Positions 34,944-46,245 of a DNA stretch of 64,000 nt are shown here, one piece after another. The stretch spans positions 28,204,516 through 28,268,515 of the forward strand of contig OV050030.1 of assembly GCA_920105625.2 (NCBI GenBank). The letters run 5' to 3'. The position numbers and the translations under genes were made by a program. Within the stretch, counting starts at the first letter, position 1, and each line of letters begins with the position of its first letter. The DNA comes from Clusia tigrina. Taxonomy: Eukaryota > Arthropoda > Insecta > Diptera > Clusiidae. The notes beneath the pieces were generated by a model that saw nothing but the letters and a program-made list of their open reading frames with translations, was not told the DNA's origin and made no database searches.

Positions 34944-36392
34944 TTGCTTTAATCTCAATATATACACAGTTGAATGAGCAGTATTATCAAAGACTCCGAT
35001 CGCCTTTTCTATAATTTGTACAAAAAAATACCAACACTTTTTTAAGTAGTAGTCTCAGCAATTTCAAATTTGCTGATTCAGCGAATGATTGATCTACTGC
35101 AGTGAAAAAATTAATTTTACAACATTAACGTAATATTTCTGACCTTCTCCAACATCACTGTTACCTTATGTCTTCTTGACGCCTTGCATACTGAAAAGCA
35201 GCATGAAGTTAAATGCTACACCCCTGCAAGAGGTATGATTAATATTACTAACGATAAAGTCTGCAACGAAGTACATGATGCTTAATTAATCTGAACCCGT
35301 ACTTGAAAATATCTGCTTCGAATACTTACTCACCCACATTACCAGTTAACTGCTGAGGTACTGAAGTGCCACCATATTTAATCGTCTAATTATTGCATAA
35401 TTGGACTCAAGTCAATTAATTTTCTGTTGTTGTTGCTAACTACCTTCTTTTTCTTTATTTCTTGTCTTCAACAGCCTTGAAGTTAAAATTAAATTATGAC
35501 ATGAAGTCATACTAGTCAAAAATCACATAAATAAGGAATAGGCACGATCGTTTTTGAATGAGCAGCGCTCACTTGTGCCACAGAAGAATGGAAAAAATTT
35601 CACTAATATGATTCCAAGTGGGGAAAACGAGAATCATAAATAAGGCAAAATTATTAAACGCATTTTTAGACAACAAAAAAACCACCTCAAAGAAAAAACT
35701 GTGAACAACGAAAATGGGTTTGTTCCAAGGCAATAACAATTAACTTTAGTCCGCCGCTAATGTGCTGCACACACTTTTGTTCGCACCTGATCATTTGGGA
35801 AGTTTGCTCTTTGTTCCATGAACGCACTCCCGCCTTTTGTTGGATGCTGATTATTGAATGAGCTCATGTTTCCGACATAACCCTTTGAGCCAATTGCCTT
35901 TCGCCTTTTTTGGGATTCTTGGGTTTGCTGCCGTGATTAATGAGTATGAAAAATTATGTTTTTCTTACAAGTTCAAGAGCACTAATTTTAGTGAAGAAAT
36001 AAATTTGATTGCTGAGTTGGTAGGTAACTAACAAGCTTTGCACTTCCATAAATGATGTAACACACTGTCGGCGTGATGAAAATCTCTTTGGTTATATTGG
36101 TCGCACAATCATTTAACTTCAGTTTATAATCTCACTTTAGAATATATTTATTTTTTTTTAAATAAATTTCACTTGCAAACTTCACATATATATCTCATAG
36201 ATAGCTTCTTGCATTGAAATTGTGGTGTGATGGAGAGACGTTTGGAATGACTTTAGCGATACTTATAGATCAACTATTAGTTATTCTAATAGACTCTAAT
36301 GTTCGTACGTTATATACAAAAATTTGAGTCAAATGTTTAACTGTCTTTTAATGGATAAATCATAAAAATGAAATTAAAGTTCCTCCAATTTG

Positions 36393-36430
36393 CCAAATAT
36401 TTTCATGGTACCCACCATGAAAATATTTGG
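36393..36430. repeat. Perfect 16-bp hairpin, 6-base loop
   Basis: CCAAATATTTTCATGG (36393-36408) and CCATGAAAATATTTGG (36415-36430) are exact reverse complements separated by TACCCA. No other repeat boundary is nearby. It may be a recent palindromic mutation, a cruciform, or a tiny fold-back relic. Confidence 0.85.
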
Positions 36431-37943
36431 AAAAATTTCGATATGGATTTTCGAAGTCTCATCCAAGTGTTAGATTTTCGAAAATAATATGCTTCTGTGC
36501 TAACCCACAACTTCCAACCATGTAATTTTTTTTTACCTGAGAATCATTGCGTTTTTCCTTATATTCAAACTGCAGCTTACTTTTACCTAGGATCGACCAT
36601 AACCAGTATAACAATTTTTCAACTCTGAGAAAATTTTTCTACAAGGAATTGAAAATCTCACATGGAATTGTATATAATTATAGCGTTTTATCAGTCAACA
36701 AAAACCATTTCACTCAGTTTTGCCTTTTCAGTTTTCTATTCAGTTTAATAAGCTGCGGGAGCTGATACCAGATGGCAGTCCTGGAAATACTGGATAACAC
36801 GCATTGCCAAATACTGTGTTGATGGAATCTCAATATAGGTATGTGCTATATTAAACTTTTATTCGAACTTTTCTTTCATATGGACGTGTTGATCAAGCTG
36901 GAACCAAGAGAACTACATCAAAGAATCAGAAAATATAGAATCCATGCTTTAGATAATGCTTCCTCACCAGTTTCTGAAAATAGGTGCGATGATCTTAGCT
37001 CTTCAGAGAAACTTAGTCTCACTATGGAATCAGTATATTTACTAACAACTCCGTATTCTCTATAAGTCATACAATACTATGACTAAATATTACAACAATT
37101 GTAAAACGCATCTAAAAAGTCTTGGGTCGATCCAACCAAACTGCTCTCTTGAAGAAACCGGCACCATAGCAAAGCTTAGTTTGACTAATATGGCCAGAAA
37201 AAAAAACAGAAGTTATTTCGCTAAGTACACTCTACTCTTATGTTAGCAGAGCAGTTGTAGTTTTCTTTAATCATACATGATAATGACATATGCTTATAAT
37301 CGGGGTTATACACTTTTGATTGAACTATAAGTTGCCACAATTGGAGGGCACTCTTTCTCTGCGAATTTCCTTCTTTAACAGAATTTCTACAAGCCACTCC
37401 AGGAAATTTGTTTCAATATTTTTACTGGCCTGCAATGAACCAGAAACAGGGGTCTAGTATTGTTCCTTTGTAGTTTTTTTGAATACTAAACAATTGCAAA
37501 GGAAAGCCAACTACTTTCGTGATACTTCAAAGGTTGTTATTTGGGTCTTCGGGGAAATTCACACCATATTTATTTAATGTACTTTTGCAATCAGTGTTTC
37601 TCTCCGATTGCTATTAATCAATAATAACATCATTTAAAAATAAAATCGTTTAGTGTGTGCTTTCATTAGTATCTGTCTTAACTAACATCGGCTCTTCAGT
37701 TAAAGAGAATATAAATGTATTTTAATCTATAAAACGTTTGTTTAAGTCTGAGCAAATTTGTCAAATAGATTGGATTACTTTATTTTCAAAATAATTTAAC
37801 TGAATATCGAAATGCTTCAATATTTTGAAATAGATCAACGCAATAAGTCGAAATCCGTGTACTGTGGGTAATTTTACTTCACAGATCTAATTTGAGGATT
37901 CGTAATTTTCTAGAGCCTGGAGGGATATCGACATTGAAATATC

Positions 37944-38853
37944 GGGTTTTTCAATAAGAGCGCTACAAAACCGGTTTTAGATATCAATGAAATTCTTTAT
38001 TCCTGTGAAAGTACGTTCGATGCCATTATGTATGGAACTCGATTTCTTTTGCATGGCCACCACGGGCAAGCTTGCAGAAATCCAGACGCTAAACCCAATT
38101 TTCAACGGTTTTCAAGCATAAATCGGCCGATACTGCTGCAATTTCACGTTCGCTATTGTTCGTCGCTGGCTTGTTGGCATAGACCATAGACTTGACGTAG
38201 CCCCATAGGAAATAATCTAACGGCGTCAAATCGCACGACCGAGGCGGCCAATCGACTGGGCCATTTCGTGAGATAACACGTTCACCAAACTTGGTTTGCA
38301 GTAAATTGATTGTGGCATTCGCTGTGTGGCTTGTGGAGCCATCCTGTTGGTACCACATGTCCTCCAAGTCCATATTATCCAATTGGGGCCAAAAATATTT
38401 GGTTATCATTGAACGGTAGCGATTCGCATTCACAGTAATGTGCCGGACTTGATCATCACGGAAGAAGTACGGCCCAATGACGCCGCCGTCCCAATGACGC
38501 CGCCGGCCCATAAACCGCACCAAACCGTAATTTTTTCTGGATGCAATGATGACTCATGGAGTACGTGTGGATTGCTGTCTAACCAATAACGCATATTTTG
38601 CTTATTGACAAAGCCATTCAGCCAGAAATGAGCCTCATCATAAATTGGACGTAGCGCTCTTAAATTTGAGGCGACTGACTCCGAATTTCGGTAGTAAATT
38701 TTAATAATTTCGACTCGTTGTTGGCTCGTATATCTCTGCATGATGAAATGGCAAACCTTACTGAAGAGAAATGTCTAAAGAGCGGGAAAAAATATGGCGT
38801 CGTTTGCTGTCACTATCGATTTACTTTTGTAGCGTTTCTTTAAAAAAAAAAAC
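37944..38853 (-). mobile_element. Internally deleted IS630/Tc1/mariner-type element
   Basis: Partly matching inverted ends carry GCGCTACAAAA near 37959-37970 and TTTTGTAGCG at 38825-38834, each followed outward by a GTTTTT/AAAAAC-type run. The minus strand encodes a transposase in two overlapping frames. An N-terminal part (MQRYTSQQRVEIIKIYYRN, then RALRPIY) joins directly to DEAHFWLNGFVNKQN, so the rest of the DNA-binding half (normally over 100 residues) is deleted. It belongs to a lineage different from the mariner copies elsewhere in the window. The exact right terminus is unsure because of a poly-A expansion at about 38842-38851. Confidence 0.82.
38026..38741 (-). pseudogene. Transposase with deletion, 17-bp duplication and TAG
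   Basis: The catalytic parts are DEAHFW (first Asp), WYQQDGSTSHTA (second Asp) and SCDLTPLDYFLWGYVKSMVY (third acidic position). Three lesions are visible. A large deletion follows RALRPIY. A 17-bp tandem duplication (38475-38491 and 38492-38508) shifts the frame between WAGGVIG and the repeated GGVIGPYFF, giving the overlapping open segments 38430-38741 and 38089-38523. An in-frame TAG at 38089-38091 follows VENWV, after which RLDFCKLARGGHAKEIEFHT continues in the same frame to a TAA at 38026-38028. Remarkably few other changes, so the copy is recent but inactive. Confidence 0.85.
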
Positions 38854-38856
38854 TTT

Positions 38857-41393
38857 TATATTATGTGAAAACCCCTTTATTATCAGAGGTTCTTGAATGT
38901 CATTTTTGTCTGCATCTATTTTTGTTTAACTTATTCTTATTTTGTTTTTAATTTTTTTTTGTTTAATATACATACCTTATTCCGAAGACCTCAGTAAAGA
39001 GAAATGAGTACCTATGTCCGATAATATTCTTAATACTCAAAATTCGTACCTAAGTTCCCTCTTTCATGCGAGAATCAGGTGAGCAGATTGGAACTAAGCA
39101 ATTTCAGTAAAATGCTTGGACTGACTCAATATTTCCATGAAAGTCGAATCACATGCACTCGTATATAATTAAAAACTAACCCACAGCTTTACCTTCAGTA
39201 GATTAGACTCTGATAATCAACGCAGCAGGACATACAAAGAAAAAATTATATTAAATTATTAAACATGTTTTTTTAAACTCTCGTACCACTTGAAAACTTG
39301 TCTTACTTGTAGCACTCGTGAACACGAAGGAAGTTAAAACGCAAAAACTTCATTAAAAACGAAAATAAAATACACAAACAATTCGTATGCGTCTAACAGC
39401 AAGAAAAGCTGCACCTAAACCTTGAACTAGGTCGAAAGTAGTTCACACTATGCACGCCCAGACCGAAATCACAGCTGGAGCATATGCGGGGCACTTATCG
39501 CCTGAGACTAAGACGCCATGCTGCTTGCCACATTACCGAGAGACACTCGGTGCACCTCACCTCAACTCATGGCAGTCCAAGTTGGAATCGTTAGAATGCG
39601 CAGCGAGGGCACGTAGCACAGTTGCACATGGAGTACGCGTGTGAAGCAATAACTCAACACCAGAAAACCCGTTCAATCGCGCCATCAATTCGCTTATGAA
39701 AACTTTTCATATTGGACACTAAATTATAAAATCAAACTTGCAGCTAAGTCCGACGTTGAGTTCTTGGTTTTGGGTGTGGTTCGAAGCACATGTGCCATAG
39801 AATTAGGTCTTCGAGTGACGGACATACATTAGATCACTTCCAAAGCTCATAGCAAACCACAATTGCCTCTCTATTAAGTCAGCTTGTGTAGATTCTGTGT
39901 ATAATAGAGCCAGTGGGAATGCTGAGAGTATTGTCATCAGTTGGCAGCGTGTTCTATTTAACTTCTAGAGCATTTTTCAATTGTATATCTTTACCATTAA
40001 ATATTCCCTTGTATATTTGTACGACAATTAGCGTCTTCTAGATAATTTTTTTATTCGTCAGCTACTCTGGAGCACATTGACTTGGATGTGTTCTAATTTG
40101 TGCTTTCGAGATCTTGTTTACATGCTCAATTAGAGTGCGACGCGATTGTCAATTGAGGCATGACAGCTCCCTCGCCCATCTCACTTTGAGATAGAGGAAT
40201 GCCTGCTGTGGGGACAAATTGAGTTGTCAGAACGCATTTTTTCGTTCAGTCAATCATTCAAATTGTGTTGCTGAAAATTTGAAGATGACTTCATCCGGAA
40301 TCGGGTATGTTCCAATTACAACAAATGTTAGATTCGGCTTTCTTAGTTTAGTTTAGTTGACGTTTGATAACATTTCTACAATTGAGTTTGTGAAATGTAC
40401 TGCACGACAAAATAAAATTTGATTTACAAAGGGTTCATATTCTGCCGATTCTGATGCCACAGTTCTTGAAATGTTTTCCTATAAACCTTAACTTTAAATA
40501 AATAATATTTAATAGTATTATTATAAATAAAAAGTATTATAAATAATATTATAATAATAATATATATAAATATATATATTTATTAAATATCGGTGCTGCC
40601 CTTTCAAAAATGTGGCTGCTTGCTCTCTAATATATGTATATGATCAGCGTCTAATAGTAGTAGTGTAGAGGTAGAGTTGTGGGGATATTTCCTTCAAAGA
40701 TTTATGTTCATTCACCTCACACTCGAAAGTACATACCTTGTCTTTAACCTTAACATTATTTGTAAAGATGTGTGTCTTCCCAATTGGAATGCCCTATAAA
40801 ACATCATCTTGAACTGGATCTACACTTTCTGCTAACATATTTGTCTTCCACATCTCATCTTTATACATTAAACTGTGAGAGTGGAATATCCCCTAAAAAC
40901 TTAAGCGATATGACCCAACAGTAAGGAAGAGATAGCTCCGGAGAAAATCAGGTTGACCATACACACACACAAACAAAGTCATATTCATGTAAATTGAGCT
41001 ACTATATATATGGGAGCATAGTGCAGCATTCGCATTCTTGGGTCATTATTAGAAATATTTGTCCGAATATAGATTTACTCCAAATAGTTATATAACTGGA
41101 TTACAAATAGTAATACAAAAACAATTTTTGGGTAATGTACTCTACTCAACGTTGTTTAAATTAACTGCAGTTCACTTCAGAAGGAGTCGAGAACGTCAAA
41201 TTCAACACAATAGTTTCGTAAGTTTTATTTTTACTTTTAGGAGTATATCAATCTTATTTCTTCTGCTCCCAAATGATAGTTGAATTACTTTTATTTATTT
41301 CAAGAAGGAACGATATAATAATTAGTTATATATTTGGAACAATGAAATATCATAATTGTGTGGCAAATATTAAGACAAATAGATAAAACAACA
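38857..41393. other. Non-coding stretch without recognised gene
   Basis: Mostly AT-rich, with a GC-richer patch at 39430-39660 that holds a 64-codon frame without a domain, and an A/T-only simple stretch at about 40495-40590. The part 40050-40320 resembles fly non-coding regulatory DNA in texture. No gene is supported. Confidence 0.4.
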
Positions 41394-41485
41394 TTAACCC
41401 TGGAAGGTCATCATTCGTCGCTTCGACGACGCTGTTTAATGATGATCTTTGCGTTAGAAAAATAACGATGACCTTCCAGGGTTAC
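41394..41485. mobile_element. 84-bp piggyBac-like MITE candidate
   Basis: CCCTGGAAGGTCATC (41398-41412) and its exact reverse complement GATGACCTTCCAGGG (41467-41481) form the ends. Left flank is TTAA (41394-41397), right flank TTAC (41482-41485), one change from the TTAA duplication that defines piggyBac elements, whose ends also begin CCC. Inside are further arms: GATCATCATT-type complementarity and a TCGTCG/CGACGA hairpin at about 41416-41430. No coding capacity; a full-length relative would supply transposase in trans. TTAA is short, so an unrelated fold-back remains possible. Confidence 0.65.
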
Positions 41486-43683
41486 GGACTACTCACTGAT
41501 TGCCCACTCGTATATAGAATAAAGATATAGTTTCGACAGAAGTTTATTCATATTGAGAGAAGTGCAATGACAATGATGATGACAATACAAAGGAAACATG
41601 AAAAATGTTCAGGAGTTTGCCAGACCAACAACCTAGTGTGCATCTCAAAAGTTGCCGCCAAAGGACTATTACGCTTAGTTCCCGCTGGTTCCAGAAAGTT
41701 TTCTAGAGAAAGGAATGTGATCATGTGCTATCATAATAGGCCTTAATGAGCACTTGTACCTACCTACCATGAAAAATGTAATGACTATTTGATCACTATA
41801 TATGAAATTCTCTGAATTCTCCGCAATAACTTCCACTCTGATGCTATGAATTATAGTTTTCGTTAATATATTTTCTGAATTCCTCATATATGAAACTAAA
41901 AGTTGAAGGTTTTTTCCAATGTTACGCAACCAAAATGCACCGCAACGGAGTTGCTGCGCCTTTGCAATGATTTCAAAACTAATGTAGTTACATAGCATAG
42001 AGAAAATGAAAAAAAACCTTCCTCACTGTACTCGTAGTTTTAATTAATAATTTTTTTTATACATAAACAAAAAAATTATTTTCTGTTTTCATTGAAAGTA
42101 AAGTGTGACCAGCTGGAGTTATGTTTACACAATATCTGGGAACGATGGGGCACACACTCCAATATATATCTAATATGTATATATATACATATATAAGTAA
42201 CAGTGTAGGTGGATGTATGCGTGTGTGTGCATTTTAAAAACAAACAAATGCGTGGGTATAATTATTACACAGAAATAATAAACACAGCTTGTAATTTAAG
42301 GCAACAAGTGAAAGATAAACAAAACAATGTAAACAATCATGAAGAGGAATATGTGTACAGGTAATTAAATTTCAATAAAATTTAAGTTAATTTATCAATA
42401 TTGCTTTTTATTAGGATGGGCATGTTTTACTCAATTAGTAATTAACTGCAGTAATTTTTTTTCGGGTGTACTCACACTGCAATGAGTTGAATGTGCATAT
42501 GGGGAGTTAAAGGGAGTAAATTAAAACAGTACTGCATAGTTAGGAGTGCTAAATATTTTCAATAGTAACGCCCAAGGGAGGGGATATCCTTTAGGCAAAG
42601 TATTTTATGGAAATCAACCGGAATTGGAAGAGTATGAAGAGCACTTCGAATATATTTGGAGTAGTATAATTACGTATTATGTGCAGAAAATGACAGACGC
42701 CAGAGAGACCTTGTAACACTTTCAAAGTCTTTGATCGTCGATTTTAAGAACACGTTTAAGATACTCGAAAGTTCCCAAGTTCAGAGGAACGGAAGAGCCT
42801 TCAGCCCTCTTCTAAAATCCCCTAAAAAGTTCTCCTTATTTAACGATCTTTACTTCCTTGATCCTTATATGGTTAAATATCTAGTATAGCTATGAATCGA
42901 ATAGGTATATGAGTGACTAACACGATCTGCCTATTTTAAGTTGATAAGAAGCCAAGACAGTTTCAAGAACTAAACCTGTAAAGGACGGCCTTCTCCATAG
43001 GATAGGACTCAAAGATGTACTTTGAACCTCTGATGGGGGGCTTAATAAGGTCGCGGTGCTTAAATCCCCTACACACAACAACAATGTAGCACAAAAATTG
43101 GCAGAACGCTTTTTAGTTAAAGATCTTTGAAATTTTGGCCTTATAAAGTTTATAATTCGATTTAGCTTCACTTCTACGCCGAACAACCAAACAAATTTAA
43201 TACTAAAATGTGTTCAGATTAGAATCCCTTTCAGTGTAGGTACAATTGCTCAAGTAAACTATTTATATTCCCTGCAAGATAAAGATTGACAAAATATGTT
43301 ATTAACTTACGGGTCAGACAAGTTCTTGAATCAATACGAAGAAAACTTGTTTGTCATACAGCACGCCTTATTGCTTTTAGGGGGGCGTTCACCACTAGTA
43401 TTTTGTTCAATAAGGGTGACCAGCGCAACAATCAATTAAATTAATAAAGCAGCGACCTTGTTAATGCATTTGTCGAGCTCTTAATTGTTTTAATTTTGTT
43501 TTAATTGAATTCTGTTAAAGTTCTGTCTTTGTGAATGCCTTTAATTACATTATATATAATTACACTTATTTTGTGTCGCTCCGACAAAATTGTGTCTTAA
43601 TAACACTGCCAGAGCCTTTTCCATGAATTTACATACTCCCACACATATTCGTATGCATTGTTGTAGGTACTCGTGCATAGTCC
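41486..43683. other. AT-rich stretch without recognised gene
   Basis: Two minus-strand frames (41675-41998, 107 codons; 42917-43186, 89 codons) are open but show no motif. Short TA repeats lie near 42165-42200. No RNA gene or mobile element was recognised. Confidence 0.4.
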
Positions 43684-43756
43684 TATGTCCACCCACGTGT
43701 ATGTCCACCCACGTGTATGTCCACCCACGTGTATTTCCACCCATTTGTATGCCCAC
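43684..43756. repeat. 16-bp tandem repeat with CACGTG E-boxes
   Basis: Three exact copies of TATGTCCACCCACGTG (43684-43699, 43700-43715, 43716-43731), one diverged copy (43732-43747) and a partial fifth. Each exact copy ends in the palindromic E-box CACGTG, so three E-boxes are spaced 16 bp apart. E-boxes of this class bind bHLH proteins such as USF/Myc-type and clock factors. Repeat expansion alone would create the same pattern. Confidence 0.85.
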
Positions 43757-44852
43757 AACAATTACTTTTTTAAAAGTGTTTTGTTTGTGTTTTCACTTGA
43801 ATAGTGAACATAAAAAGGATAATTAGATTGTTCATTAGCGGCCGCCGATAATAGTTTAACCAAACAGAATACTGATAATAACCTTAGGGCAGTTGTGTTT
43901 ACAATTATTTATAAAGTAATGGGCAATGAAATTATTAAACAAATATTTTTATGGACTTAACTGAAAGTTAATTAAAAACAATTTCGATAGCATTAACAGA
44001 AGGTTTCAGAGATAGTTCCGTCCTTAATGGAGGATTCAAATATATTGTATTTAGTATAATACTCGAAAGAAGGAGAGTATCCAAGTATCATATGACAAAT
44101 CTGTATTTCCAGCATCTGTACTCATTTAGAAAGAAGTGTGGGTAGGCCGGAGACCCGCTCAATTAGAAGCATTGCAATCTTTTTACCCATAATCCTGCGG
44201 ATACGGTCACAGTGCAAAGATATTGGAAATAAGTCCTTCCAATAATAATCAGCAGCTTTGTGGATACAAACACTAGCTACATTTTATTTTCTTCGCCAGG
44301 ATTCGATCCGTGTTTTTTTCTTAGTATATAAATCAAAAGGATTTTTCTAAAACAATAATAAAAGCCCACCTAGGTACATAATGAAATGAAATTATATAAT
44401 AATATATTAACGGATAAAAACGGCATCTTTTTCGAGTAAATTACAAGTATATTCGAAATGTATTTTCAGGATTCTGAACCTGACAAAGCCAAAAAGGATT
44501 CTGCATCACTTCTTGGGCATTTGAAACAAGTGATTTTTGGAATATGTTCCGGTTTAACCAGGAACCATATTTCATTTCGCCATGGATACTCAATTGCTGT
44601 GGTAATTCAAAAAGTGAACCAGTTGCGGTTCAAAGTAATAGATTCGTCAGATAAGTCTCCATCAGACCTTCATCTCTTTCCACAACGCAAAACGCAGCCG
44701 TGAAATGATATTAGTATAGAAATGACGAGGTGAGCGCAGTATATGTTTATTTTGAGTACTTCCTGGATACTCACTTTCTGGAATTGATTCAGAAGCTGGA
44801 CAGTGTTTGGCTTAAAAAGAATATGTATCAAATTCAAATGCATTTAGACACT
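43757..44852. other. AT-rich stretch without recognised gene
   Basis: Contains an 81-codon plus-strand frame (44458-44703) and the first part of a 90-codon one (44730-45002), neither with a domain. No RNA gene or repeat is seen. Confidence 0.35.
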
Positions 44853-45090
44853 AAAAATATTTGTTTGCATACTACTACAAGCAGTAGTAAAGAAAAAGCC
44901 GTTCTTGGTTATTGGACTGGATTCGGTATTTGTAAACCGTGTGACTTGTGGCAGTTCACACTCCATTACGCGGGGTTTGCCGCAGTCTCCGGTGGAGGAT
45001 GAAAAGACAGATCCCGTGCCGTTTTCAACAACCCGCGACCCGTTGGGCGGTAGCAGTTTGGGAATAGTGAATCGATTGCGGCTCTTTTAA
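44853..45090 (+). other. GC-richer open segment, possible exon relic
   Basis: A frame without ATG is open from about 44853 to a TAA at 45088-45090. It reads [20 protein letters not shown], then [20 protein letters not shown] and [20 protein letters not shown]. The segment 44895-45085 is clearly less AT-rich than its surroundings and has a possible splice acceptor (CAG at about 44881-44884). VTCGSSHSI resembles the turn of an RCC1-type repeat, but a single motif is weak. Its last ~25 bases fall in the left arm of the inverted repeat. It may be a terminal exon, an exon relic or a chance frame. Confidence 0.22.
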
Positions 45091-45144
45091 ATTCATATTG
45101 GAGTAAATCATTTAAGCTATATAGAAAGTGTGACTAAAGAAGAC
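45065..45144 (+). repeat. Long inverted repeat, left arm
   Basis: About 80 bp from TAGTGAATCGATTGCGGCTC to GACTAAAGAAGAC match the reverse complement of 45731-45814 with about eight mismatches and one 4-bp gap (about 90%). The inner 25 bases (AGAAAGTGTGACTAAAGAAG) are identical over at least 20 bases. The arms could be terminal repeats of a ~750-bp non-autonomous element or an inverted local duplication. Confidence 0.85.
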
Positions 45145-45730
45145 CTATTTATAAAGAAGACTATTTATTTTTTTATAATTCGGCGAGGGGCTATATGACT
45201 CATATATTACAAGAAAAATATCCTCCAGTTATCTGGCCCACTCTACTTGTGTCATCTATCTACATATTTGTTACCCTTATGGGCAAAAAATGTTATACCA
45301 CAATTTGTAGTTTGATATTCTGCCTGGGGGTACTTCAAATGCCATAACCTACTATGTCCTTGTATTTACTTAACATAAAATCGCAACAGTTCAACTTGAT
45401 TTGCTTAAGAATTATTATAATTACTAGTAGCTTTTTTTATTTACACTAACTTATAATTATAAATTATAAGAAAATATTGGAAAAGGAGCAATGGCAGCGC
45501 AGTACATTTAAACTAATCTAGACACTAATTGAAGGGCATCTCATATATTGTACCTAATACTAAATGAGTATTAAAAGCTAGGACCAGAGTAAACATTTAC
45601 CGTGTTTAGCCCTATAAAGTGTGCAGTCACCATTGTTCAGTAAAATTCTGATCAGTCAGAAGAATACTTGAGTCGACGGTTGAAATGTTTTATTCATGTC
45701 AGCGAAAGCGTCTTGTTTCAGTAACAGTAA

Positions 45731-45814
45731 GTCTTCTTTAGTCACACTTTCTACATAGCTTAAATAATTTAGTCCAATATAAATAAATTTACATGAGCCG
45801 CATTCGCTTCACTA
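45731..45814 (-). repeat. Long inverted repeat, right arm
   Basis: Reverse-complement partner of 45065-45144, containing a 4-bp extra TTTA-type insertion. The stop codon that ends the open segment in the left arm has a counterpart at the same alignment position (CTCTTTTAA against CTCATGTAA). The 586 bp between the arms have no coding motif. No target duplication was found outside the arms. Confidence 0.85.
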
Positions 45815-46245
45815 CTCACGATATTAACTTTACAGTTCAGTTCCAAGTTGCTAATTCTTATAAGCGCAGTATACCAAAGTCGTTAAAAATAGCGACTTCG
45901 CTAAGTGTTGTTGTAATTCCATGCAAATTTACAATATATGCGACATATAGCGAGTTAAGTCTGGCGTATCTAACGAGGCTTATATGTAGGTACAAAGAAA
46001 TTACGTGCGTCTCCACAATTTCTTACTTATATGGGCACTTTAAATTTACATACATACTTCGAAATGGGTTCCCACACGACCATTATAAAATGCAAATGCG
46101 TCAATTAAAAGTGCGCATTATTTTGACATCTCACTTTGTGCGAACCATTTGGAAACTTATCAACACCGACGAAGCGCGACGGATTGGCTGCGTCCCCGAT
46201 GCGACGCGATACTGCGCAACTACAGCCCAGCAATGCGTTTATTGA
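45793..46245 (+). CDS. Unrecognised 150-codon open frame
   Basis: The longest open frame with no mobile-element signature. It starts within the right arm of the inverted repeat. The predicted protein (MSRIRFTTHDINFTVQFQVA at the start) is basic, with hydrophobic stretches (SLSVVVIPCKFTIYA) and a Cys-containing C-terminus; no domain, signal peptide or repeat is evident. The last third (46090-46245) is less AT-rich. Chance openness is the most likely explanation, but the length merits a transcript check. Confidence 0.18.
   Translation: MSRIRFTTHDINFTVQFQVANSYKRSIPKSLKIATSLSVVVIPCKFTIYATYSELSLAYLTRLICRYKEITCVSTISYLYGHFKFTYILRNGFPHDHYKMQMRQLKVRIILTSHFVRTIWKLINTDEARRIGCVPDATRYCATTAQQCVY

Larger units (their letters stand above)
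33132..37940. other. AT-rich stretch; repeat pair and hairpin, no gene
   Basis: No coding gene is recognised. It holds two diverged direct copies of a ~110-bp sequence (33964-34076 and 34832-34943), a perfect 16-bp hairpin (36393-36430), and a less AT-rich part at about 35740-35940 that resembles fly non-coding regulatory DNA. Open frames (33651-33908, 36547-36765, 36841-37065) lack motifs. Confidence 0.45.
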
